Of a stretch of 7,786 nucleotides of DNA, positions 1 to 6,583 are shown one piece after another (positions within the stretch are counted from its first letter, which is position 1; each line of letters starts with the position of its first letter). The notes under the pieces were generated by a model. It was not told the origin of the DNA. It was given only the letters and a program-made list of their open reading frames with translations, and did not search any database. Source of the DNA: an uncultured Flavobacteriaceae bacterium (GTDB lineage Bacteria > Bacteroidota > Bacteroidia > Flavobacteriales > Flavobacteriaceae); NCBI GenBank assembly GCA_947311815.1, contig CAMZMA010000162.1, positions 1-7,786 on the forward strand, in the 5' to 3' direction. Both the position numbers and the translations under genes were made by a program.

Positions 1-73
1 AAAAAGAATGACTAAAAAAACTACTCTAAATTTCATTTAAATACTATTTATAAAAATCAACACTGTTTGACTC

Positions 74-104
74 AAAAAAAACAACTGGATTTATTGTTTT
101 TTTT
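74..104 (-). terminator. Probable A/U-stem terminator overlapping the end of the isomerase gene
   Basis: Bases 74-84 (A8-C-A-A) and 94-104 (T-T-G-T8) form a perfect 11-bp inverted repeat around a 9-base loop. The minus-strand stop codon (91-93) lies in the loop. Read on the minus strand the stem ends in eight U residues, as in an intrinsic terminator, although it contains only one G-C pair and so is weak. The remaining bases 1-73 show no gene and no promoter-like element that I recognise. Confidence 0.42.
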
Positions 105-1707
105 CGTAATATTTAGACAGTTTTTTAAGTTGTCTTTTATAGACTTTTACTTTGTTTTTTCTTCTTAAATCGGCAACCCATTCTTTTTCTAAATAGTTTT
201 GATAATCGTTCATCACCTGCCCTTTTATCTTTTCTAAATCAGTATTTTTATAGTTTGATAGATGCTCATCAAAATATTTTTTTAAACCAATAGAGTCTTT
301 CGCTGATTTATTCCAAATTTTATTCTGCATCAACTCAAACAACAACAAACCATCTTTATATTCTTGTAATGTTTCTGCGTATTCTGGCTCTGTGTTTACC
401 AAATTATCTTTAAAATAAGTCAGAATTTCTTGTTTTTTAAAGTCTTCAAACAATACAGAGATACTTTTATGCCTTCTATTTCTAATAAATTTCACAAAAG
501 CTTCTTGTTTAATTTCTTTTTCATTAATACTAAATAATACTTTTTGCAATTTGTTTTTAGGAATTCCCCAAATATTTTTTTCCTCTAAAATAGCAAGTCC
601 TTCTTTATTTTCTACTATTTTATATTCTTTTTTTAGTTTGTTATAAACAGCATCATCAGACAATCTTTTTCTACCGCTTTTTTTAACTTTATAAGTAATT
701 TCTTCTTTCATCTCTTTAAAAGAAGCGATCGGATGTTTTTTAATAAGTTTTACAATGTGCCACCCAAAACGGGTTTTAAAAGGAGTAGAAAAATCGCCAA
801 TATTTTTTAAAGAAAAAGCCGCTTTCTCAAACGAAGTAACCATTCTACCAGTGCCAAATTTAGCCAACTTACCTCCTTTGTTTTTTGTACCAGCATCATT
901 AGAATATTGTTTCGCTAAATCAGCAAAATTTGCTCCCTTTTTTAACTTTGAATATACACTATCAATCGTTTTTTTACCTTTTACACTATTTCCTGTAATA
1001 AGTATGTGTGCCACTTCTACTTCTCCTTTCGATTTTCTTAAAGCATCAACTGCCACAATATGATAGCCAAAACGAGTTTTAAAAGGTTGCGAAATTTCGC
1101 CAATTTTTGTTTTATAGGCAGCATCTTCAAAAGGATACACCATTCTAAACGCTGAAAAATACCCTAAATTCCCTCCATTATTTTTTGCTGATGGGTCTTC
1201 GGACATTTCTCTGGCAACTTTCTCAAAAGACACTCCTGCTAAGACTTTTTTTCTTGCTTCAATAATTTTATGATATGCTTTTAAGGTATCTGCTGGAGTT
1301 GCATTTTTTTTAATTCTTATTAAAATATGTTTTGCTTTAATCTCATTTACCGTTCTAAAATACGCCTCTTTAATTAACTTTTTTAAAAACGATTTATCTT
1401 GTAAATACGGTGAAATTAGTTGATTTTTATAACTTGCCAGTTCTCTTTTATACGCTTTTGCAGTATCATATTTTAATTGATATGCTTCTTTAACTTTTAG
1501 TTTATAATTGATGTATAAATCAAGGTTTTTAGCAACGTCTTTTGCTTCTTTATCATCAATGGCATCTAAATTTTTTTCATAGACCTTTTTAAACTCAGAA
1601 ACGTTGATTTTTTCTTTATTTATGGTTGCCAACACCTTGTCTTTTCTTTGAGAAAAAACACTACTACTTACACTTAAAATTGTAAAAAATAAAATAATTC
1701 TTTTCAT
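91..1707 (-). CDS. Exported peptidyl-prolyl cis-trans isomerase with two parvulin domains (SurA/PpiC-like)
   Basis: Predicted periplasmic folding factor that isomerises Xaa-Pro bonds and probably chaperones outer-membrane or secreted proteins. The 538-residue product starts with a classic signal peptide (K2-R3, hydrophobic 4-18, probable cleavage after VFS before Q20); there is no lipobox cysteine. Residues 25-115 resemble a SurA-type N-terminal helical module. Two rotamase domains follow at about 122-220 and 229-321. Each has the family landmarks: HILI (H127, H234), a GGxLxxF segment (178-184, 278-284) and RFGxHIV (H216, H317). The paired histidines are kept in both domains, so both may be active. 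The last ~200 residues are lysine-rich and helical, with no third rotamase domain. The gene lies 14 bp downstream of the DUF493 gene with no promoter seen between them, so it is probably co-transcribed. The family call is firm; substrates are unknown. Confidence 0.93.
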   Translation of the reverse strand: MKRIILFFTILSVSSSVFSQRKDKVLATINKEKINVSEFKKVYEKNLDAIDDKEAKDVAKNLDLYINYKLKVKEAYQLKYDTAKAYKRELASYKNQLISPYLQDKSFLKKLIKEAYFRTVNEIKAKHILIRIKKNATPADTLKAYHKIIEARKKVLAGVSFEKVAREMSEDPSAKNNGGNLGYFSAFRMVYPFEDAAYKTKIGEISQPFKTRFGYHIVAVDALRKSKGEVEVAHILITGNSVKGKKTIDSVYSKLKKGANFADLAKQYSNDAGTKNKGGKLAKFGTGRMVTSFEKAAFSLKNIGDFSTPFKTRFGWHIVKLIKKHPIASFKEMKEEITYKVKKSGRKRLSDDAVYNKLKKEYKIVENKEGLAILEEKNIWGIPKNKLQKVLFSINEKEIKQEAFVKFIRNRRHKSISVLFEDFKKQEILTYFKDNLVNTEPEYAETLQEYKDGLLLFELMQNKIWNKSAKDSIGLKKYFDEHLSNYKNTDLEKIKGQVMNDYQNYLEKEWVADLRRKNKVKVYKRQLKKLSKYYEKKQ

Positions 1708-1721
1708 AAATATAACTACTT

Positions 1722-2003
1722 TTATAATGATATAATTCCTTCAATTTTTTCAGCTTTTTTATAATATGAAATTATTTCTGCTGAACTTTTTGCTTTTATA
1801 ACTATTGAAACGCTAATATATTTTCCTGTTTTCGATTTTTTTTTGGTGATTACTGCTCCCGAAAAATCAAATAAATCTGAGACTTCTTTTTCTTGATTTT
1901 TGGTTGACGGCACAATAAATTTATACAAATAATCGGCAGGAAAAGATGTGGTATCATCTAATTGTGCTTGTAAATTTTTATAAAATTTTTCTTCCTTATT
2001 CAT
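1722..2003 (-). CDS. DUF493 (YbeD-like) family small protein
   Basis: A 93-residue cytosolic protein of the DUF493/YbeD family, a ferredoxin-like fold related to small-molecule-binding ACT-type regulatory domains. Its biochemical role is not established. Family landmarks are the FPADYLYKFIVP strand region (residues 21-32), the SKTGKYISVSI segment (57-67) and the C-terminal EGIISL ending. The length fits the family's usual ~90 residues. The ATG at 2001-2003 is preceded by an AT-rich leader without a Shine-Dalgarno sequence, normal for Bacteroidota. It is the first gene of a probable two-gene operon with the isomerase gene and is divergent from the AAA ATPase gene. No signal peptide or membrane segment is visible. 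Confidence 0.87.
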   Translation of the reverse strand: MNKEEKFYKNLQAQLDDTTSFPADYLYKFIVPSTKNQEKEVSDLFDFSGAVITKKKSKTGKYISVSIVIKAKSSAEIISYYKKAEKIEGIISL

Positions 2004-2038
2004 AAAATTATTTTCTTGTTTTTTTAATCAACGAGTCA

Positions 2039-2046
2039 CAAAATTA
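2039..2046 (-). promoter_or_regulatory. Putative -7 promoter element for the DUF493-isomerase operon
   Basis: On the minus strand these bases read TAATTTTG, an exact match to the Bacteroidota -7 consensus TAnnTTTG. Transcription would start near 2033, giving a leader of about 30 bases before the ATG at 2003. No clear TTG -33 element sits at the expected spacing (near 2066), so the call rests on the -7 match and its position. Confidence 0.45.
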
Positions 2047-2078
2047 CATTAAAAATTAGATTTATAGGCAGAATGATT

Positions 2079-2086
2079 TATTTTTG
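2079..2086 (+). promoter_or_regulatory. Putative -7 promoter element for the AAA ATPase-recQ-fmt operon
   Basis: TATTTTTG matches TAnnTTTG exactly and ends four bases before the ATG at 2091. Transcription would begin at or within a few bases of that ATG, giving a leaderless or nearly leaderless mRNA. The -33 region has only TTA (2056-2058), a weak match to TTG, about 20 bases upstream. The element's position argues against translation starting at the in-frame ATG at 2073. Confidence 0.5.
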
Positions 2087-2090
2087 TGAA

Positions 2091-2633
2091 ATGCAACAAA
2101 AAATAGTTTTAATTGGCGGTCCTGGAACAGGAAAAACTTCGGTGTTAAATGAATTAGAAAAAAGAGGTTTTTATAGTATGCCCGAAATATCTAGAGAAGT
2201 TACGTTAAAAGCGCAAAAAGAAGGAATTGATCAACTTTTTTTAGCACAACCTTTACTATTTAGCCAATTACTTTTAGACGGAAGAATACAGCAATTTATT
2301 GATGCTGAAAAAAGCAAAAAAGAACTCGTTTTTTTTGACAGAGGAATTCCTGATGTTTTTGCTTATATGGATTATTTCAAAACCACATATCCTGCTTCTT
2401 TTATAGAAAAAAGCAAGCAACATCGTTATGATGCTGTTTTATTATTTTCTCCTTGGAAAGAAATATACATCTCTGATAATGAGCGATATGAATCCTTTGA
2501 ACAAGCTGTAGAAATTGATTTGTTTTTAAAAAAATCATATCAAAAATTAGGCTACAAAATTATTGAAATTCCTTTTGGTAGTATTGCCGAAAGAACCAAT
2601 TATATTTTAAATTTATTAAACATTTCTTTATGA
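2091..2633 (+). CDS. P-loop ATPase of the AAA_28 type, function unknown
   Basis: Cytosolic P-loop NTPase of 180 residues from the chosen start. Walker A is GGPGTGKT at residues 9-16. A Walker B-like strand, LVFFDRG, lies at 79-85. A later FSPWKEIYISDNERYESF stretch (119-136), with a lid-like arginine (R132), resembles nucleotide-kinase-like members of this family. I chose the ATG at 2091 because the product then begins MQQKIVLIGGPG, with the usual short lead to the P-loop. The in-frame ATG at 2073 would add six residues but lies upstream of the likely -7 element. The stop overlaps the recQ start (ATGA), suggesting translational coupling to the helicase. The substrate cannot be inferred; a kinase-like or DNA-metabolism role is possible. 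Confidence 0.85.
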   Translation: MQQKIVLIGGPGTGKTSVLNELEKRGFYSMPEISREVTLKAQKEGIDQLFLAQPLLFSQLLLDGRIQQFIDAEKSKKELVFFDRGIPDVFAYMDYFKTTYPASFIEKSKQHRYDAVLLFSPWKEIYISDNERYESFEQAVEIDLFLKKSYQKLGYKIIEIPFGSIAERTNYILNLLNISL

Positions 2634-4513
2634 ATACTGCAATAGAAATATTGCAAAAGTATTGGAATCACACTTCTTTTAGACCATTACAAGATGAAAT
2701 TATCAATGCTGTTTTAAGCAACAAAGACACGATTTCTTTATTGCCAACTGGCGGCGGAAAATCGATTTGTTTTCAAGTTCCTGCATTATTAAAAGACGGT
2801 ATTTGCATTGTTATTTCACCATTAATTGCGTTGATGCAAGATCAGGTAGAAAGTTTAAAAGAAAAAGGTATAAAAGCTACTGTAATTGCTTCTGGAAGCT
2901 CGCAAAATGACATTATTACACTTTTTGACAACCTTAAATATGGAAATTATAAATTTTTATACATTTCGCCAGAAAGATTACAATCTCCTTTTATTCAACA
3001 AAAAATTAAAGAATTATCCGTCAATTTAATTGCGGTTGATGAAGCACATTGCATCTCAGAATGGGGACATGATTTTAGACCTTCGTACCGAAATATTAGT
3101 GTTTTAAAAGAATTAATCCCTTCCGTTCCTTTTATCGCACTTACTGCAACAGCTACCAAAATTGTTATCGAAGATATTGCTACAAATTTAGCATTAAAGC
3201 AACCTGCAATTTTTAAAAAATCGTTTTCTAGAACTAATTTAGCATATCGAATTATAACTACCGAAGATAAATTACAGTATTTAAAAAAAATACTAATCAA
3301 CAAAAAAACACCCGCTATTGTGTATATCAATTCGAGAAAAAAAACCGAAGAAATTGCACGATTTTTAAATGCCAATGGTTTTTTATGCGGATTTTATCAC
3401 GGAGGATTGTCAAAACAAGAAAAAAATCAATCCTTTAAAAATTGGATGTCCGAAAAAACACCAATTATGATTGCTACAAACGCTTTCGGAATGGGAATTG
3501 ATAAAGATAATGTATCAAAAGTAATTCATCTAAATTTACCTAGCAGTATCGAAAATTACATTCAAGAAGCAGGTAGAGCAGGTAGAAATGACGAAAACGC
3601 TGTTTCGTATATTTTACAAAACGAAAATGACATCTTTTTATTTAAAGAGCAAATAGAAAATTCTTTGCCTAACATACCCGAAATAAAAGAAGTTCATAAA
3701 AAATTATATCAGCATTTTAACATTGCAAACGGAGAGATTTTTGAGAGTTCTTTTTTGTTTAATTATGTAGATTTTTGCAAAAAATACAATTTTACTCCTT
3801 ATAAAGTAGATGCTATTTTAAAAATATTGAACAATAATGGTATCCTAGAAATATCGTATAATTTTAATAAAAAATCGAGTGTACAATTTATTGCAAACAG
3901 TAAAAAAGTAATTCATTTTGGCAATACCAAAACCAAAGAATTAATACGTGTTTTGCTAAGAAGTTATGCAGGTTTGTTTGAACAAGAAAAACACATTGAT
4001 GAATATCTGTTATCAAAAAAAATTGGACAAACAACTTCATTTATCATCAAAACCTTACATCAATTAGAAAAAGAAGAAATTTTAACTTATAAAAGAGCTT
4101 CAAACGATGCTGAAATCACTTTTTTAATCCCTAGAGAAGATGATAAAACCATCAATCGAATTTCTAAAAATATAGAAAAGTACATCCATCAAAAAAGAAA
4201 AAAAGCGGGTGATTTAATTCGTTTTATTCAAAACGACACGATCTGTAGAAATGTACAAATTTTAAGCTATTTTGACGAAAAAAAACCTCAAAAGTGTGGT
4301 ATTTGCGATGTTTGTTTAGATGATGTAAAAAACAACTCGGTACAATTATCAACCGAAATTTTATCGCAATTTAAAAAAGGCACTTTTTATTCTTCGCAAG
4401 AAATTAGTACCCTTTTACGTGCTAATGAAAAAGAGATTTTAATACATTTGCGTGCATTATTAGCATCCGAAGTTTTATCAATAAATAAACAAAATAAATT
4501 TTATAAAAAATAA
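2630..4513 (+). CDS. recQ: RecQ-family ATP-dependent DNA helicase with displaced zinc site
   Basis: Superfamily 2 3'-5' DNA helicase, presumed to act in recombination and repair by unwinding branched DNA. In its 627 residues: FRPLQ of the Q motif (17-21), Walker A LPTGGGKS (38-45), DEAH box (137-140), RecQ-specific aromatic-rich loop SEWGHDFRPSY (143-153), motif III LTATAT (171-176), AFGMGIDK (285-292) and motif VI QEAGRAGR (312-319). Cysteines 539, 556, 559 and 562 have the 17-3-3 spacing of the E. coli RecQ zinc site. They come about 220 residues after motif VI, much further than in E. coli, so an extra ~160-residue helical, winged-helix-like segment intervenes. No complete RQC plus HRDC tail is recognised. 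The start overlaps the upstream stop by 4 bp, and the stop abuts the fmt ATG. recQ here is a family name; a second, longer RecQ elsewhere in the genome would not be surprising. Confidence 0.92.
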   Translation: MNTAIEILQKYWNHTSFRPLQDEIINAVLSNKDTISLLPTGGGKSICFQVPALLKDGICIVISPLIALMQDQVESLKEKGIKATVIASGSSQNDIITLFDNLKYGNYKFLYISPERLQSPFIQQKIKELSVNLIAVDEAHCISEWGHDFRPSYRNISVLKELIPSVPFIALTATATKIVIEDIATNLALKQPAIFKKSFSRTNLAYRIITTEDKLQYLKKILINKKTPAIVYINSRKKTEEIARFLNANGFLCGFYHGGLSKQEKNQSFKNWMSEKTPIMIATNAFGMGIDKDNVSKVIHLNLPSSIENYIQEAGRAGRNDENAVSYILQNENDIFLFKEQIENSLPNIPEIKEVHKKLYQHFNIANGEIFESSFLFNYVDFCKKYNFTPYKVDAILKILNNNGILEISYNFNKKSSVQFIANSKKVIHFGNTKTKELIRVLLRSYAGLFEQEKHIDEYLLSKKIGQTTSFIIKTLHQLEKEEILTYKRASNDAEITFLIPREDDKTINRISKNIEKYIHQKRKKAGDLIRFIQNDTICRNVQILSYFDEKKPQKCGICDVCLDDVKNNSVQLSTEILSQFKKGTFYSSQEISTLLRANEKEILIHLRALLASEVLSINKQNKFYKK

Positions 4514-5458
4514 ATGAGAGATTTACGCATCGTATTTATGGGAACTCCAGATTTTGCAGTTGCTATTTTAAAAAAATTAGTAGAAAATAATCTACACATT
4601 GTTGGGGTTATTACCGCTACCGACAAACCAGCAGGAAGAGGCAGAAAAATACACGAATCTGCTGTAAAAAAATATGCAAAATCTCAAAATCTAACCATTC
4701 TTCAACCCAAAAATCTTAAAAACGAAGATTTTCAAAAAGAATTGAAAGCTTTAAACGCCAATTTACAAATTGTGGTTGCTTTTAGAATGTTGCCAAAAGG
4801 TGTTTGGCAAATGCCAACATACGGCACATTTAACTTACACGCATCGTTATTACCTCAATATAGAGGAGCCGCACCTATACATTGGGCAATTATTAACGGA
4901 GAAACAAAAACAGGTGTCACCACATTTTTTATTGATGAAAAAATAGACACAGGAGAAATTATTTTACAAAAAGAAACCGAAATTTCGGCTATCGAAACTG
5001 TTGGTTCACTTCATGATAAATTAATGCATTTGGGTGCCAATTTGGTACTAGAAACGGTACACCTTATTAATAAAGGAAAAATAACCACCACAAAACAACC
5101 CAAATTAGAAGAAAAAGCAGCACCTAAATTATATCCAGAAAATTGTAAAATAGATTGGTCAGAAAGCATCGATACTATTTACAATAAAATAAGAGGATTA
5201 AATCCGTTTCCTGCTGCATGGACACACATTTATAATAATGAAGAAGAAATTACTGCTAAAATTTATGCTATAACAAAAGAAAAAGAACATCATCATTTTA
5301 AAATAGGTAAAATTATTGCTAGCAAAAAGGAATTAAAAGTGGCTGTTGCTAATGGTTTTATAGTTATTGATGAAATTAAACTCTCTGGTAAGAAAAAAAT
5401 GGATGCCAAAAGTTTATTAAATGGATACACTTTTAGTGAGCATTCAAGAATGTTATAA
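4514..5458 (+). CDS. fmt: Methionyl-tRNA formyltransferase
   Basis: Transfers a formyl group from 10-formyl-tetrahydrofolate to Met-tRNAfMet, producing the initiator for bacterial translation; cytosolic. The 314-residue length is typical. The N-terminal formyltransferase domain shows VFMGTPDFAV (7-16), the basic tRNA-contact loop KPAGRGRK (38-45), FNLHASLLPQYRGAAPI (106-122) and the IDTGEI segment. Catalytic residues N107, H109 and D145 correspond to N108, H110 and D146 of the E. coli enzyme. The C-terminal OB-fold tRNA-binding domain (about 208-314) contains the usual NPFPAAW motif (230-236). The ATG follows the recQ stop with no spacer, so translation is probably coupled. It is the third gene of the operon; no strong terminator is seen directly after it. 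Confidence 0.97.
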   Translation: MRDLRIVFMGTPDFAVAILKKLVENNLHIVGVITATDKPAGRGRKIHESAVKKYAKSQNLTILQPKNLKNEDFQKELKALNANLQIVVAFRMLPKGVWQMPTYGTFNLHASLLPQYRGAAPIHWAIINGETKTGVTTFFIDEKIDTGEIILQKETEISAIETVGSLHDKLMHLGANLVLETVHLINKGKITTTKQPKLEEKAAPKLYPENCKIDWSESIDTIYNKIRGLNPFPAAWTHIYNNEEEITAKIYAITKEKEHHHFKIGKIIASKKELKVAVANGFIVIDEIKLSGKKKMDAKSLLNGYTFSEHSRML

Positions 5459-5508
5459 AACCCTTTATACATAAGGATTTGTGTGTTTTTTGCTATTTTT
5501 GACTACTG

Positions 5509-5539
5509 TTATTAACAATTGATATACTTTTATTAACAA
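5509..5539 (+). repeat. Pair of 10-bp direct repeats upstream of the HU promoter
   Basis: TTATTAACAA occurs at 5509-5518 and again at 5530-5539, a 21-bp start-to-start distance, which is two helical turns. The left copy lies in a short near-palindrome, TGTTATTAACA (5507-5517). Both sit 25-55 bp upstream of the HU -33 element. They could be regulator sites or upstream A/T contacts, but AT richness makes chance repeats fairly likely. Confidence 0.3.
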
Positions 5540-5563
5540 AATAGCTGTTTTTTAAGGTCAAAA

Positions 5564-5594
5564 TTTGCGCAATCCCTTAATCCTACTATATTTG
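5564..5594 (+). promoter_or_regulatory. Strong Bacteroidota-type promoter for HU
   Basis: TTTG at 5564-5567 (-33 element), a 19-base spacer, then TATATTTG at 5587-5594 (exact TAnnTTTG -7 element) give the best promoter in the window. Transcription should start near 5600, leaving an AT-rich leader of about 50 bases before the HU ATG. The -33 element overlaps a perfect palindrome, TTGCGCAA (5565-5572). Another -7-like TATTTTTG at 5494-5501 might be a distal promoter, but its nearest TTTG is only 12 bases upstream. Confidence 0.7.
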
Positions 5595-5648
5595 CTAAGC
5601 TTAAAAGCAAAAAAAATATTTCAATTAATTATTAAAATTTATTTTATT

Positions 5649-5921
5649 ATGAACAAATCAGATTTAATCGATGCAATGGCTGCTGACGCAGGAATTTCTA
5701 AATCAGCTGCAAAAGCAGCATTAGACTCTTTAACTTCTAATGTAACTAGTAGCTTAAAAAAAGGAAACAAAGTTGCATTAGTAGGATGGGGAACTTGGTC
5801 AGTATCAAGAAGAGCTGCTAGAAACGGTAGAAACCCACAAACAGGAGCTCCAATTAAAATTGCTGCTAAAAACGTTGTAAAATTTAAAGCTGGTGCTGGT
5901 TTAAGTAGTTCTGTGAACTAA
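5649..5921 (+). CDS. HU-family nucleoid DNA-binding protein
   Basis: Small basic histone-like protein that bends and compacts DNA as a dimer. The ATG at 5649 gives 90 residues (MNKSDLIDAM...), the normal HU length. The frame stays open upstream to a TTG at 5565, but that extension would begin inside the promoter and add a non-homologous hydrophobic/basic tail, so I reject it. Visible features are the N-terminal helical dimerisation half (3-38), the GWGTW turn (46-50, where many HUs have GFGTF), the basic DNA-binding arm with the RNPQTG tip (61-66), and the returning strands ending KFKAGAGL (78-85). It has its own promoter and a strong terminator, so it is probably a highly expressed single-gene unit. 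HU versus a specialised paralogue cannot be decided from sequence. Confidence 0.95.
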   Translation: MNKSDLIDAMAADAGISKSAAKAALDSLTSNVTSSLKKGNKVALVGWGTWSVSRRAARNGRNPQTGAPIKIAAKNVVKFKAGAGLSSSVN

Positions 5922-5952
5922 TAACAACCTCGCTATATTTATAGTATATCAA

Positions 5953-5980
5953 AACTCTCTTTTCTAAGAGAGTTTTTTTT
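5953..5980 (+). terminator. Intrinsic terminator after HU
   Basis: A perfect 9-bp stem, AACTCTCTT (5953-5961) with AAGAGAGTT (5966-5974), and a TTCT tetraloop are followed by a T run to 5980. The outer A/T bases can extend the stem further. It lies 31 bp past the HU stop codon and separates HU from the YqgE gene. Confidence 0.9.
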
Positions 5981-5996
5981 ATTATAAAAAATTAAC

Positions 5997-6004
5997 TATC
6001 TTTA
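5997..6004 (+). promoter_or_regulatory. Weak candidate -7 element for the YqgE gene
   Basis: TATCTTTA differs from TAnnTTTG only at the last base, and lies 15 bp before the ATG at 6020. No TTG is found at the -33 spacing. Position after the HU terminator makes a promoter here likely, but this exact element is uncertain. Confidence 0.28.
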
Positions 6005-6019
6005 GTTTGTAATATACAA

Positions 6020-6583
6020 ATGATTATGACTCTTTTAAAGCCCCAAAAAGGAAGATTACTTATTGCAGCACCTGCTATTTTAAATAACACCTCATTTAAT
6101 AGAAGTATCATTTTATTAACCGAATACTCTAAACAAAGTGCTGTTGGTTTTATTTTAAACCGACCTTTAAATTATACTTTACAAGATATTTTGCCAGAAT
6201 TACATTGTAATTTTACTATTTATCAAGGTGGTCCTGTAGAGCAAGATAATCTGTACTTTGTACATAAAGTTCCTCTTTTAATTCCGAATAGCATACATGT
6301 GAAAGATGATATTTATTGGGGAGGTAACTTTGACTCTTTAAAAGAATTATTAGAAAACAACGTGATAAATACAACTGATATTCGCTTTTTCTTAGGATAT
6401 ACAGGTTGGGAAATACATCAATTAGATGATGAGTTAAATGAAAACTCTTGGTTTGTATCTAAAAATGATTTTCCTAATATTTTTTCTGTTGATAACGCAT
6501 CTCTTTGGAGAAATAAACTACTACAAAAAGGTGGCGATTATAAAATTTGGGCAAATGCACCAAGTGATATCAACTTAAATTAA
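6020..6583 (+). CDS. YqgE/AlgH family protein (DUF179)
   Basis: A 187-residue cytosolic protein of the widespread YqgE/AlgH family. AlgH was linked to alginate regulation in Pseudomonas, but the molecular function of the family is unresolved. Landmarks seen in order are LKPQKGRLLIAAPAI (6-20), SAVGFILNRPL (40-50), GGPVEQDNLYFVH (70-82), IYWGGNF (98-104), FFLGYTGW (123-130) and NSWF (142-145). The length is normal for Bacteroidota members. The first ATG (6020) gives MIMTLLKP; the second at 6026 (MTLLKP) fits family N-termini equally well. Translation ends tail-to-tail with the convergent aminotransferase, the two stops sharing TTAA (6580-6583). Confidence 0.93.
   Translation: MIMTLLKPQKGRLLIAAPAILNNTSFNRSIILLTEYSKQSAVGFILNRPLNYTLQDILPELHCNFTIYQGGPVEQDNLYFVHKVPLLIPNSIHVKDDIYWGGNFDSLKELLENNVINTTDIRFFLGYTGWEIHQLDDELNENSWFVSKNDFPNIFSVDNASLWRNKLLQKGGDYKIWANAPSDINLN

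Noticed and set aside
755..1063. Plus-strand open frame of 102 codons opposite the isomerase gene
   Set aside because: It lies wholly antisense to the second parvulin domain; its product resembles no family and it has no promoter or context of its own.
2073..2090. Upstream ATG adding six residues to the AAA ATPase
   Set aside because: The -7 promoter element lies within these codons, and the shorter start gives a normal distance to the Walker A motif.
2995..3375. Minus-strand open frame of 126 codons opposite recQ
   Set aside because: It is antisense to the helicase core motifs, which are clearly coding on the plus strand; no independent signals support it.
5535..5552. Possible terminator after fmt (AACA ... 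TGTT followed by T residues)
   Set aside because: Only four stem pairs with a 7-base loop; too weak to distinguish from AT-rich background.
5565..5648. 28-residue N-terminal extension of HU from a TTG codon
   Set aside because: The TTG is part of the -33 promoter element, the extension would be encoded upstream of the likely transcript start, and HU proteins normally begin at the 5649 ATG.
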